Shown piece by piece: positions 35,133 to 43,500 of a stretch of 64,000 bases of DNA (the first letter of the stretch is position 1; each line of letters starts with the position of its first letter). Location of the stretch: contig DATENU010000022.1 of assembly GCA_035274845.1 (NCBI GenBank), positions 333,181 through 397,180 of the forward strand. Direction: 5' to 3'. The stretch comes from Chthoniobacterales bacterium. GTDB lineage: Bacteria; Verrucomicrobiota; Verrucomicrobiia; Chthoniobacterales; UBA10450. The notes under the pieces were generated by a model, which worked only from the letters and a program-made list of their open reading frames with translations, made no database searches and was not told where the DNA came from. The position numbers were made by a program, and so were the translations under genes.

Positions 35133-36118
35133 GGGTGGTGCAGGCTCAAGCCGACGCGGAAGCGAGAAAAATCCTCTTCGCGTTGGCGCAGGATTTCCTG
35201 GGCGCCCGCCAGCGAAACCTGGTGGAAGCGAACGGCTTCGCCGGGCCAGAGCTGGGCGGCAACGGGCAGGTCTACGGTGATCACGTGCGCGATTTTTGGA
35301 TAACCGCCGATGGTTTGGCAATCCCCGAGCAAGAGAATCGGTTTCCCACTCGGTGGCACCTGGATGGTTCCCGGAGTTACTGCCTCGGAGATGAGATCGC
35401 CCGAGTCCAAGCGTTCCAGGGTCGCGCCTTCCAGCCGCGCTGCCATGCGGTCTGAGTCAGACAGGACTGTAAAAGCGCTATCTAAAAGAGAACGCTGGGC
35501 GACGTCTGTGAATCGTTCCCAATCCGTTCCTCTCACAATGCGCAGGACGGGCTTTCGATTCTCGGAAGAGGCCCAAATCGCAGGAGCGCCCCAAGGAGCG
35601 GCGGTTTGAAACCGCCGTTTCAATCGGTCGGCGATTTCAAATCGCCGCTCCTTGACGCCTAACGACAACTCATCGCCATCGCGAAGCGCGCGTCCTTCGT
35701 AACCACCAAAACCTCCGCGCAAATCCGTCGATCGGCTCCCAAGAATGAGCGGCACGTCGATCCCGCCAGAGAGCGCCAACCAGGCACGTCCCCCGGCATT
35801 TGGCGCTGTGATCGTCAGCTCCGTGTCTTTCGCGACAAATCCGGCGTGCCCGGGCGGAAGATTGTCGTCGCCAATCCGGATCGAGAACGCGCCGCCGCAC
35901 CACGCGACCATATGTTCATCCTCAAACCGAAGTCGCACCCGGCCGAGAGTGAGTTCGAGGCCCGCCGCATCGTCGTCATTGCCGACCAGCGCATTGGCCA
36001 CGCGGAGGGCAAAGGAATCGAGCGCGCCGCCGCTCGAAACACCGGATCGGCGGTAGCCCGCGCGGCCCCGGTCCTGGACGGAAGTCACAAAACCGGCGGA
36101 ACGAACCAGGACATTCAT
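35129..36118 (-). CDS. pxpC: 5-oxoprolinase subunit PxpC with in-frame palindromic insert
   Basis: 329 residues. 'SAGFVTSVQDRGRAGYRRSG' followed by VSSGGALD, 'ANALVGNDDDAAGLELTLGR', 'GRAWLALSGGIDVPLILGSR' and the C-terminal 'PSGKPILLLGDCQTIGGYPK' are the AHS2/KipA (biotin-dependent carboxyltransferase-like) motifs of PxpC. A 61-bp palindromic repeat (35593-35653) is translated as residues about 155-176 ('KERRFEIADRLKRRFQTAAP'). It lies between 'DGDELSLG' and the second half, probably in a permissive linker, so the protein may still work. ATGA overlaps on both sides (pxpB upstream, pxpA downstream) show tight coupling. Confidence 0.92.
   Translation of the reverse strand: MNVLVRSAGFVTSVQDRGRAGYRRSGVSSGGALDSFALRVANALVGNDDDAAGLELTLGRVRLRFEDEHMVAWCGGAFSIRIGDDNLPPGHAGFVAKDTELTITAPNAGGRAWLALSGGIDVPLILGSRSTDLRGGFGGYEGRALRDGDELSLGVKERRFEIADRLKRRFQTAAPWGAPAIWASSENRKPVLRIVRGTDWERFTDVAQRSLLDSAFTVLSDSDRMAARLEGATLERLDSGDLISEAVTPGTIQVPPSGKPILLLGDCQTIGGYPKIAHVITVDLPVAAQLWPGEAVRFHQVSLAGAQEILRQREEDFSRFRVGLSLHHP
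35593..35653. repeat. 61-bp palindromic element inside pxpC
   Basis: Outer arms AAGGAGCGGCG / CGCCGCTCCTT enclose two smaller palindromes, GGCGGTTTGAAACCGCC and GGCGATTTCAAATCGCC. Similar arm sequences occur in intergenic repeats of this window (18669-18691, 20884-20988). Here it is read through in frame by pxpC without creating a stop. Confidence 0.75.
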
Positions 36119-36825
36119 TGGGAGAACGCGTCGAATTCCTCCCGCGAAATCTCCCGGAACTGGACGCGATCCCCCGCCCGGAGTCTTGTCGGGGGATCGT
36201 TCGTTACGTCAAATAGACGCTGCGGGGTGCGCCCGATAATGTTCCAGCCGCCCGGCGATTTTTTCGGATAAATCCCGGTCTGCGCGCCGCCGATGCCGAC
36301 CGAACCCGCTGGCACTTCCTGGCGAGGACTAGCGCGGCGCGGCGTCGCAAGCTTTGGCGGCAGACCGCTCAGGAACGAGAATCCGGCGATGAACCCGACA
36401 CAAGCGACGCGATAATTCGCGTTCGCATGGAGGCGGACGACCTCGGCCTCAGGCAATCCTGCTATCCGCGAAACATCGGCGAGATCCGGCCCCAGCTCTT
36501 CGCCGTAGCAAACTGGAATCTCGACCACCGGCGTCTCGATCGCCGATTCTTTTCCAAGGAACGAACCGCTCAAAGCGTTTCGAATCTTTGTCTCGAGCAC
36601 ATCGAAAGGCGATTGGCCGCCGGCGCCTGGTTCTACCCGCATCGGATCGTAAAAAACGCCGATGGTGGTATAAGCGGGCGCCATTTCGATCGTTCCCGGA
36701 AGTTTCGCGGCTTCCAGTTGCCGAAGCGCAGCCAGGACCGCGTTCAACGCTCCATCCGGATTTTTCTCGAAATCGTCGACCACGCGAACGATCAGCGCGG
36801 AATCGCCGAGCGGTTCGATTTTCAT
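36115..36825 (-). CDS. pxpB: 5-oxoprolinase subunit PxpB (KipI-like)
   Basis: 236 residues. 'IEPLGDSALIVRVVDDF' and 'GTIEMAPAYTTIGVFYDPMR' are the AHS1/KipI N-terminal half. 'IPVCYGEELGPDLADVSRIA' then GLPEAEVVRLHANANYRV, and 'GFIAGFSFLSGLPPKLATPR' with GSVGIGGAQTGIYP, complete it. It works with PxpC and PxpA in ATP-driven hydrolysis of 5-oxoproline. In Bacillus relatives KipI also inhibits a sporulation kinase, which is not relevant here. It starts 7 bp after the small membrane-protein gene and overlaps pxpC by ATGA. Confidence 0.94.
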   Translation of the reverse strand: MKIEPLGDSALIVRVVDDFEKNPDGALNAVLAALRQLEAAKLPGTIEMAPAYTTIGVFYDPMRVEPGAGGQSPFDVLETKIRNALSGSFLGKESAIETPVVEIPVCYGEELGPDLADVSRIAGLPEAEVVRLHANANYRVACVGFIAGFSFLSGLPPKLATPRRASPRQEVPAGSVGIGGAQTGIYPKKSPGGWNIIGRTPQRLFDVTNDPPTRLRAGDRVQFREISREEFDAFSQ

Positions 36826-36832
36826 TCCGACG

Positions 36833-37096
36833 CTAGGCTTTCTGCGACGAAACCTTGTTCGACACGTCTTTTACCGATTCCTTGATCTCTTCGACCTTGG
36901 GATGCACTTCCTGGATCAGATCGTGCTCGGCCTTCGAAAGCTTTTCGATCCGCTTGGTGACGTCATGTAATTCCTGCAACATGGTTTCCTGCCGCGACGA
37001 GAGCCGGTGCATCCACCAAAAACAAACGGCCCAGCACGCCGTCCCGACCCAGGCCAGAAGCAACGCGACCGTCTGGACATCGAATTGCATGTTCAT
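36833..37096 (-). CDS. Small membrane-anchored coiled-coil protein
   Basis: 87 residues. One membrane helix (about 8-27, 'TVALLLAWVGTACWAVCFWW') is followed by a charged coiled coil ('ETMLQELHDVTKRIEKLSKA' and 'VEEIKESVKDVSNKVS'). A second in-frame ATG two codons in is also possible. It is the first gene of the pxp operon, 7 bp before pxpB. No family recognised; such proteins are often membrane tethers, but no role is demonstrated. Confidence 0.68.
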   Translation of the reverse strand: MNMQFDVQTVALLLAWVGTACWAVCFWWMHRLSSRQETMLQELHDVTKRIEKLSKAEHDLIQEVHPKVEEIKESVKDVSNKVSSQKA

Positions 37097-37207
37097 ATTT
37101 TCAGTGAGGACCGGCGCGTAATTTGAAATCTCGCGTCATCAGGATAATAGGCAGGTATTAATCGCCGCACTTTGGCGCGAAAGCCAGTCCAGGCGATATC
37201 TCATGCC

Positions 37208-37783
37208 ATGTCCGAACAATTCGTCACCTGCCTGATTGCGGTCGCGGCCAATTTGATCGGGATGACAGTCCTTTATTCCGCGATGAGTATTGCGATCGCC
37301 CGTCGCAACACGCTGGCGACGGTGGTGCTTATTGTGATCTCGCAATTATTCTGGATCGCGCCGGGAGTGTGGATCGTCATCCTGCAAGGCGCGGGTCTGC
37401 CCGGTGCGTATGCTGTATGGCTCGGCAACTGGCTCGTCGGCGGATTCAGCATCGTCCTTTTCAACAAAACGATCGCGCTGATTCCGGCTTCCCTGAACGA
37501 CACGGTCCGGATGGATGGCCTGGGCTGGTTCGCGGCGTGGCGGCTCGCGGTCCTTCCATTCGTTAGGCGCGATCTCGTGATTCTCGGTATCTTCACGGTG
37601 ATGGCGACCCTGCTGCCATTCTGGGGAGTGATTACTCAGCCCGAGGCCAGCAACGCCATAACCATTTTCCAGCGACTCTCGACCCCGACCGAACGCCTCG
37701 TCAGAATGGTCGAGGGTTCGCTTATCGGCGCATTGCCGTTGATCGCGATTTTCCTGGCAGTTCGAACCAAGGAACGCGCATGA
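37208..37783 (+). CDS. MalG-like ABC permease homologue upstream of modA
   Basis: 191 residues from ATG 37208; a TTG at 37172 is an alternative. It has about five membrane segments. 'IPASLNDTVRMDGLGWFAAW' followed by 'RLAVLPFVRRDLVILGIF' resembles the EAA cytoplasmic loop of sugar-type ABC permeases (..A..DG..w...r..LP), with degenerate EAA residues. Length is about two thirds of MalG. The stop overlaps the modA ATG (ATGA), so it is made with the molybdate-type transporter, although modB supplies the usual permease. It could be a degenerated partner or a separate membrane protein. Function unproven. Confidence 0.6.
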   Translation: MSEQFVTCLIAVAANLIGMTVLYSAMSIAIARRNTLATVVLIVISQLFWIAPGVWIVILQGAGLPGAYAVWLGNWLVGGFSIVLFNKTIALIPASLNDTVRMDGLGWFAAWRLAVLPFVRRDLVILGIFTVMATLLPFWGVITQPEASNAITIFQRLSTPTERLVRMVEGSLIGALPLIAIFLAVRTKERA

Positions 37784-38526
37784 AAGCCAGCGCCCTTCTT
37801 CTCCTGAGCCTGTTTCTCAATGCCACTCTCTCCGCCGCCGAGCTCTCTGTGCAGGCGGCCGCAAGTTTAGCCGATGCCATGAAGGAAATCGGCGCCGCTT
37901 ATGAAATGAAAGGCGGCGACAAAGTGCAGTTCAACTTCGGCGCGTCGAGCCTGCTGGCGAGACAGATCGAACAGGGCGCCCCGGCCGACCTGTTCTTCTC
38001 CGCGGACGAGGCAAAAATGGACGACCTCGACAAGAAAGGCCTCGTGCTGCCAGCAACGCGGCGCAGCCTGCTCTCTAATTTGCTCGTCCTCGTCGTCGCA
38101 ACGGACTCGACCCTGACCCCGAAATCGGTTTCCGATCTGACCCAGCCGGCCTACAAAAAACTCGCCCTCGCCGAGCCGCAAACGGTGCCGGCCGGAATTT
38201 ACGCACGCGAGTATCTCCAGAAACTCAAGCTTTGGGACGCAATCAAAGACAAAGTCGTTCCGACCGAGAATGTCCGCGCAGCTCTGGCTGCAGTTGAATC
38301 GGGCAACGTGGAAGCGGGCTTTGTTTACAAAACCGATGCCCTTATTTCAAAGAAGGTGAAAGCCGCGGTGGAAATCCCCGCTGCCGAAGGGCCGAAAATT
38401 TCCTATCCGGTCGCGGTGTTAAAATCTTCCAGGGAACCGGAGCGGGCCAAGATATTTGCCGACTATCTCGCTGGCCCGGAAGCGCGAGCAATCTTCGAGA
38501 AATTCGGCTTCATGGTGGCGAAATAG
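37780..38526 (+). CDS. modA: Molybdate-type ABC transporter substrate-binding protein ModA
   Basis: 248 residues with a signal peptide ending near residue 19. 'SVQAAASLADAMKEIGAAYE' is the classic ModA opening with the oxyanion-binding Ser and Ala-Ser. 'VQFNFGASSLLARQIEQGAP' with ADLFFSADE is the second ligand loop, and 'FVYKTDALIS' and 'YPVAVLKSS' follow. It binds molybdate or tungstate in the periplasm and passes it to ModB. Start overlap with the upstream permease-like gene and a 10-bp gap to modB indicate one operon. No ModE-type regulator or molybdenum riboswitch was seen. Confidence 0.94.
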   Translation: MKASALLLLSLFLNATLSAAELSVQAAASLADAMKEIGAAYEMKGGDKVQFNFGASSLLARQIEQGAPADLFFSADEAKMDDLDKKGLVLPATRRSLLSNLLVLVVATDSTLTPKSVSDLTQPAYKKLALAEPQTVPAGIYAREYLQKLKLWDAIKDKVVPTENVRAALAAVESGNVEAGFVYKTDALISKKVKAAVEIPAAEGPKISYPVAVLKSSREPERAKIFADYLAGPEARAIFEKFGFMVAK

Positions 38527-38536
38527 CCGCCGCGTC

Positions 38537-39208
38537 ATGACGGGCGAAGCGTGGCAGATCGTCTTCTTCACGATTGAGGTTTCGGCGCTTAGCACGCTCC
38601 TGATTTTACCGCTGGGGATCGCGATTGCGTGGCTGTTGGCGCGCCGGGACTGGCCCGGAAAGGCGATAGTCGAGACGCTGGTGATGCTGCCGTTGTTTAT
38701 TCCACCGGTTGCGACCGGACTCGTTCTGCTGCTCCTGTTCGGCCGCTACGGGCCGCTTGGTTCCGTGTTCCAACGGAGCTTGGGATTGGAAGTTGTCTTT
38801 ACCTGGCGCGCGGTCGTCCTGGCAGGCGCGATCATGTCCTTCCCGCTCCTGGTCCGCACCGCCCAGAGCGCGTTTCAAGAAGTGAATCCGCGCCTGGAAG
38901 ATATCGCCCGCACTTTGGGCGCAAATGAATGGCGGATCTTCGGCACGATCACGTTGCCCCTGGCTTTTCGGGGAATCGTGGCCGGGGCCGTGCTCGCCTT
39001 CGCACGCGCCATGGGGGAATTCGGCGCCACGGCGGTAGTCGCCGGAATGATTCCGCGAAAAACCATGACCATCTCGCTCGCGATCTACCACAACATTCAG
39101 CTCGGCCATGACGTCGCCGCCGTGCCGCTCCTGTTGGTTTCGATCGGCATCGTCTTCGTCACCGTTTTTTGCGGACAGATTATCTCGAAGCGCAAACGGT
39201 CCGTATGA
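38537..39208 (+). CDS. modB: Molybdate-type ABC transporter permease ModB
   Basis: 223 residues from ATG 38537, with five membrane helices. 'LFGRYGPLG', 'SFPLLVRTAQSAFQEVNPRL' with EDIARTLGANEWRIF, and 'FARAMGEFGATAVVAGMIP' are the ModB core, including the EAA-loop equivalent 'ARTLGANEW'. It forms the inner-membrane channel for ModA-delivered oxyanion. It overlaps modC by ATGA. Confidence 0.94.
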   Translation: MTGEAWQIVFFTIEVSALSTLLILPLGIAIAWLLARRDWPGKAIVETLVMLPLFIPPVATGLVLLLLFGRYGPLGSVFQRSLGLEVVFTWRAVVLAGAIMSFPLLVRTAQSAFQEVNPRLEDIARTLGANEWRIFGTITLPLAFRGIVAGAVLAFARAMGEFGATAVVAGMIPRKTMTISLAIYHNIQLGHDVAAVPLLLVSIGIVFVTVFCGQIISKRKRSV

Positions 39209-39876
39209 GTCTCCGCCTTCATCATATTCGGCTGCCGCTGGCCAGTTTCACATTGGAAGCGGACGTCGCTTTTGATCGACCCATCACCGGAATTTTCGGC
39301 CCCTCCGGCGCTGGAAAAACCTCTCTCCTTGATTTGATTGCCGGTCTCCGCCGGCCTGTCGCGGGAACGGTCCGGATAGAGGACGATCTTCTCTTCGACG
39401 CCGAAGCACGCCTGAACGTTCCACCGCGGGTCCGCCGGATTGGGTACGTCCCGCAGGACCTCGCTCTCTTCCCGCACCTCAACGTCCGCGAAAACCTCGT
39501 TTACGGTCATCGTCCCGCGCAGAACAAGAGCGACTTATTCAGTCTCGCTCACGTGGCCGAAGTAATGGAGATCTCCCACTTGCTGGGACGAGACGTCACC
39601 ACGCTCTCGGGCGGCGAACAACAGCGGGTCGCATTTGCCCGTTCCATTCTTTCCGCTCCGCGCCTGCTCTTACTGGACGAACCGATGAGCAGCCTCGACT
39701 CCCGCCTGAAAAGCCGGCTCATTCCGCTGCTTCTCCGGATTCGAGACGAATTCAGAATTCCGCTCATCTACGTCACCCACGATGCGGGCGAGTTGTCCGC
39801 CCTTTGCGACGAGGTGCTGGTCCTGGAGCAAGGCCGTCTGGTTGAGCGCGGTGCCCCGGCTGACGTGCTCGGCTAA
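39205..39876 (+). CDS. modC: Molybdate-type ABC transporter ATPase ModC, short form
   Basis: 223 residues from ATG 39205, which overlaps the modB stop; the frame is open 12 codons further up but has no role there. Walker A is GPSGAGKTS (32-40), the signature is 'LSGGEQQRVAFARSIL', Walker B is 'LLLLDEPMSSLD' and the switch His is in 'YVTHDAGE'. Usual ModC proteins are about 350 residues with a C-terminal TOBE/Mop domain that binds molybdate for regulation. That domain is absent here, so feedback inhibition by molybdate is not expected. Confidence 0.9.
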   Translation: MSLRLHHIRLPLASFTLEADVAFDRPITGIFGPSGAGKTSLLDLIAGLRRPVAGTVRIEDDLLFDAEARLNVPPRVRRIGYVPQDLALFPHLNVRENLVYGHRPAQNKSDLFSLAHVAEVMEISHLLGRDVTTLSGGEQQRVAFARSILSAPRLLLLDEPMSSLDSRLKSRLIPLLLRIRDEFRIPLIYVTHDAGELSALCDEVLVLEQGRLVERGAPADVLG

Positions 39877-39908
39877 CGCCAATCTGTCTCTTCGCCAGTC
39901 CGCCAGGC

Positions 39909-42098
39909 TCAGGGCGCCAGCGCGTAAACTTCCACGACAGCGATCCCGGTAAATCCGCCCGCGCCGCGCACCACGGCCGTGTAACCGGCGTTGTTGGCTG
40001 GCAATGTCGCCAGGATGGCCGATTCCAAATCGTTACTGGGCTGAAGCTGGGTGGCGAGAATGTCGGCTTCCTGGTCGGTGCGCCAGTTGTCGTTCGAAGC
40101 GACCAGTCCACCATTGGCATTGCGCAATTCCAGAGCCGGATCCTCCAGCCTTGTCGGAATCGGCAACGATGGACCGATCGCGCGGACCAATACTTTTTGC
40201 GGCGCCGGACCGGAAATGATAGTTCCGGCGATCAGGACGTTGTCCCCGATCTGGACGAGCCCGCGCGTCGAGATATTGAGCAGCTTCGAACTGTCCGTGC
40301 GGTCGAGATCGTAGACTTCCACCACCGCCGTTCCGATTCCGTTGTCTACTCCACGCACGACGGCGGTGTAGGCGGTGCCGGCCGCACTGGAAGGAAGGGT
40401 TGCCAAAATCACCGCTTCCTTTTGCGAGGAGGGAGCAATGCCGGTGTCGCTGATTTCCTGGCGATTGTAATTGTCCGACCAACTGTCGTTAGTCGCGATC
40501 AACGCCCCGGCGCTATCGTGCAATTCCAGAATCGGATCTGCGAGGGGATTGGCGATTCCATAGGCGCCGAGCGAAGGCCCATCCGCACGGACCAGAACCC
40601 GCTTCGGCGAACTGCCGCGCATGATAAACCCGGCAATCAGGACCTCGTCGCCCGTGCCGACCTGAAGCCGCGTGGAAATGTTCGCCAGCCGGGCCGTCGT
40701 GGGCAGCTGCTCAAACTGAGCAGCGAACGATTTCTGGCTTTGCGGCCAGATGGTGTTCGCCGAGGGAGCCGTGTCAGTCACATCGCTCACCGTCAGCAGG
40801 TAGGTTTGACTCTGGTTCAACGAAGGCACCGTGAGAATGACGGTGTCCGGATCGGGGCCGACTGCGGCCGCCGAAACCACCAATCCCTGGTCGAGGGTGT
40901 AGTTGGCCGGGACCACCGCCGAGGTGGGATCGACATGACTGTTGAAGCGAACGATGAGATGGCTCGCATCCTGATAGAGGTTTACCGAAATGATCTCGAA
41001 TGGACTCGCGATCCATTGCCGCAGGTTCGCCATCGCGTTTTCGTCCACGACGTTTTTCGCGATCGGCGGCATTTTCTCTTCCCCCAGCGAATTGTCGCGC
41101 TGATACAGATCCGAACTCGCCAGGTCGCGGAAGAAGACCAGGTTATCGATCAGATTTTGATCCGGCAGCGGAGTCGCCAGGCGCGCGTCATAGCCGCCTC
41201 CGAAACCACCGGGGCGATGGCACTGCGAGCAATTGGCATCGATCCATGACCGCATCCGATGTTGAACCGTCGCGGTTTGATCCGTCACCGCCACAGACTT
41301 GAGGAACGTCGGAATCTCGCTCTCGCTGGGCGCGGGATTCAGCATGCCGAGGTGCAAAAACGTGCGGAGCTGATTGTCGGTCCGCCCGGTGGAGGGGTAA
41401 GTGAAGTCCTTATTAATCTGGTGGGTCTTGACCCCGAGGACATATTTGGCCGGAGTGTTGTGGCAGACCTGGCACTCCCCGTGACTCGGATAATGCCACG
41501 TTTGGACGCGAGTGGCGCCGTTGGCTCCGGTAATGGTGATGTCTTCGTCGAGACCGGGGGGAGCCACTAATTGCGCATCACTGGTGTTACCCGGCTCCCA
41601 TCTATAGGTGACGCCATACACCTCGCCGGTGCCATCGCGAACCAGAAGACGCGTCTCGATTCGCCTCCGTTCGCCGGTCATTTCATTCACCGTCAGCTCG
41701 AAATGTTTGACGAAAACCGTGCCATTCGGAAACGTCCATTCTCCCGTCGGAGCAAAGCTAATCTGTTCGCTCGCTGCGTAAGGCGGGCCGTCGTTCGGCA
41801 CGGCGATCCAGCGCGTCTTGACCGCGCCATCGGACCAGAGCGAAGAATTAACCGTGTAAGGAATGAGGCCCGGGGCAGGGGTAAGGGTCGCGGGGTCGCT
41901 AAACGCCCCCGTGGCGGAAAGCATTTGAGGAAAAGGAAAGTCGCCTTCGGCGGGCGGCATGATGTTGTTCAAATACGGACCAATCGCGGCTCGTGAGTCG
42001 AGGCCGTATTGCTGGGCGAACGCCGGTTTGGCGATCGCGAGAAGAAGAAGCGCCCACGGCGCCAAACCAAATCGGCAGAGTGATCGTGTCATTCTCAT
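39909..42098 (-). CDS. Secreted c-type cytochrome-like protein with ISTR module
   Basis: 729 residues with a signal peptide ending near residue 28. The N-terminal half resembles the SO2930-type diheme c cytochrome family: 'NSSLWSDGAVKTRWIAVP', 'WTFPNGTVFVKHFEL', then heme motifs 'CQVCH' (about residue 210) and 'CSQCH' (about 290, in 'DANCSQCHRPGG'), and 'EEKMPPIAKNVVDE'. A bacterial Ig-like or fibronectin-like segment follows at about 370-460. Residues about 468-729 are the tandem ISTR module ('LANISTRLQV' and 'LLNISTRGLV'). It could carry electrons or oxidise a substrate at the outer surface; no partner is encoded nearby. It converges on modC. Confidence 0.85.
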   Translation of the reverse strand: MRMTRSLCRFGLAPWALLLLAIAKPAFAQQYGLDSRAAIGPYLNNIMPPAEGDFPFPQMLSATGAFSDPATLTPAPGLIPYTVNSSLWSDGAVKTRWIAVPNDGPPYAASEQISFAPTGEWTFPNGTVFVKHFELTVNEMTGERRRIETRLLVRDGTGEVYGVTYRWEPGNTSDAQLVAPPGLDEDITITGANGATRVQTWHYPSHGECQVCHNTPAKYVLGVKTHQINKDFTYPSTGRTDNQLRTFLHLGMLNPAPSESEIPTFLKSVAVTDQTATVQHRMRSWIDANCSQCHRPGGFGGGYDARLATPLPDQNLIDNLVFFRDLASSDLYQRDNSLGEEKMPPIAKNVVDENAMANLRQWIASPFEIISVNLYQDASHLIVRFNSHVDPTSAVVPANYTLDQGLVVSAAAVGPDPDTVILTVPSLNQSQTYLLTVSDVTDTAPSANTIWPQSQKSFAAQFEQLPTTARLANISTRLQVGTGDEVLIAGFIMRGSSPKRVLVRADGPSLGAYGIANPLADPILELHDSAGALIATNDSWSDNYNRQEISDTGIAPSSQKEAVILATLPSSAAGTAYTAVVRGVDNGIGTAVVEVYDLDRTDSSKLLNISTRGLVQIGDNVLIAGTIISGPAPQKVLVRAIGPSLPIPTRLEDPALELRNANGGLVASNDNWRTDQEADILATQLQPSNDLESAILATLPANNAGYTAVVRGAGGFTGIAVVEVYALAP

Positions 42099-42212
42099 GA
42101 GTGAGGTCAGAGAAGTCCCGAGAACGGGAAAACTCTCGGCGTCATTTACACCGATTGTGCGTGATTTGCCAGCGCAAACGCGGGCTTCGCGGCAGACCGA
42201 ACAAACTCCGCG

Positions 42213-42794
42213 CTAATTCGCGCGTTGCGCCTCGATTTCGATGTCGACCGTGACCTCGTCAGCGATCATCGACACGGTCTCCGCGCTCTTGCTGAACACC
42301 AAACCGAACTGACTTCGCCGGATTGGCGCGGTCGTGACTCGCCAACGAGTGGTCGGATTCTTCAGGGCCGCCTGCGGATCGCCCTGCAGCTGGACGTGAA
42401 GCGTGATGGGCCGCGTCACGCCGTGCATGGTCAAATCCCCGGTAATGTCGCCCGTAGCCGCCCCGGTTTTTTTCACCCCGCGGCTTTTGAAACTGATTTG
42501 CGGAAACTTCTCGACGTTAAAAAACTCGGCGCTCCGCAAATGGTCGTCTCGCTTCGCGATGGCCGTGTCGATACTGGCCGCCTGAATCGTGACGTTGACG
42601 GATGATTGTTCCGGATGCTCGCGATTAACGTCGATCGTCCCGTTGAACCTGGTGAATTTCCCTTTCGCGGATCCCAGCATGTGGCCGACCTTGAAGGCGA
42701 TCGTCGAATGGGACGGTTCGATTTTGAAGGTGTCGCCCGCCTTTGCCGAAGTCGCCAGCGCAATTGCTGCCAATAACGCCAGACAGCGTTTCAT
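42213..42794 (-). CDS. YceI family protein
   Basis: 193 residues with a signal peptide (MKRCLALLAAIALATSAKAG). 'FKIEPSHSTIAFKVGHMLGS' then 'FTRFNGTIDVNREHPEQSSV' and 'DHLRSAEFFNVEKFPQISFK' are the standard YceI lipocalin-like motifs. 'LTMHGVTRPITLHVQLQGD' and 'RSQFGL' complete the barrel. YceI proteins bind polyisoprenoid lipids in the periplasm. Length and start are normal. A single gene, 114 bp downstream of the divergent region of the cytochrome gene. Confidence 0.93.
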   Translation of the reverse strand: MKRCLALLAAIALATSAKAGDTFKIEPSHSTIAFKVGHMLGSAKGKFTRFNGTIDVNREHPEQSSVNVTIQAASIDTAIAKRDDHLRSAEFFNVEKFPQISFKSRGVKKTGAATGDITGDLTMHGVTRPITLHVQLQGDPQAALKNPTTRWRVTTAPIRRSQFGLVFSKSAETVSMIADEVTVDIEIEAQRAN

Positions 42795-42877
42795 AACGAA
42801 AGCGTAGCTCCCCAGGAGGAAGCGGCAAAGCTCCGTTGGTAACGCCGATGTTACCTTTGTATCTGGGGAAAATTCCG

Positions 42878-43450
42878 TTAATGCTTGAGCGCCTTCAAAA
42901 GCTCCGCGCGCGACGAAGGCAATCGTCCGAAAAGATTGGCCAAGGCCAGCGCAGGATTGCTTTTCAACATTTTCGTATCGTGAACGCCGGCGATCCGAGC
43001 CAGCTCCGTCTCGAAATGGAGCACCGCGCGCAGATCCGGATCGTTGTCATTCAAGTAATTGAACGCGCGGCGGAGCAAAGAGAAAAGCTCCGGCTCGTGA
43101 TGATCGGATTCCGTGCAAAGCTCGACAAGCTCGACGAAATAGGAGGCCGCGCTGGTCCGCCGCAGGCTCGAACGAATCCCGGCGAAGGGATTCTTCAACG
43201 CAACCTCGGTCAGCGAATGCAGATTTGATTTCCGGCTCCGCGCGATCTGGATTTCCGCTTCGAAAAACAAATCGAGCTTTCCGGCAAACGGACTCTTTGA
43301 CCGCCGCGCGCCCTTCGCCGCTGTCTGGATGCAGCCTAACGACTCCGTGCACCACGAGACAATCAGGCTCGTGTCGCTCAGCTTCCGTTTCCGAAGCAGG
43401 ATGGCGGCCGTGCTTTCCACCAGATTAATATGGTGGATCGAGCGCTCCAC
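42878..43450 (-). CDS. recO: Short RecO-like DNA repair protein
   Basis: 190 residues from a GTG at 43450; GTG 43420 (giving 'VESTAAILLRKRKLSDTSLI') fits the RecO family start equally well. The N-terminal OB fold is recognisable: 'ILLRKRKLSDTSLIVSW', then 'GCIQTAAKGARRSKSPFAGK' with LDLFFEAEIQIARS and 'SNLHSLTEVAL'. The helical C-terminal domain follows. It lacks the zinc-binding CxxC pair of many RecO proteins and is about 50 residues shorter. RecO loads RecA on SSB-coated DNA with RecR. It is alone here, not in the common era-recO arrangement. Confidence 0.78.
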   Translation of the reverse strand: MERSIHHINLVESTAAILLRKRKLSDTSLIVSWCTESLGCIQTAAKGARRSKSPFAGKLDLFFEAEIQIARSRKSNLHSLTEVALKNPFAGIRSSLRRTSAASYFVELVELCTESDHHEPELFSLLRRAFNYLNDNDPDLRAVLHFETELARIAGVHDTKMLKSNPALALANLFGRLPSSRAELLKALKH

Positions 43451-43500
43451 CGCTCGATGTTTCTCGTCGCGGCCTTATTAACCGCTATCGAGCGACGGAG

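Noticed and set aside
40197..41249. 350-codon open frame on the plus strand
   Set aside because: Antisense to the cytochrome/ISTR gene; Arg-rich, no start signal.
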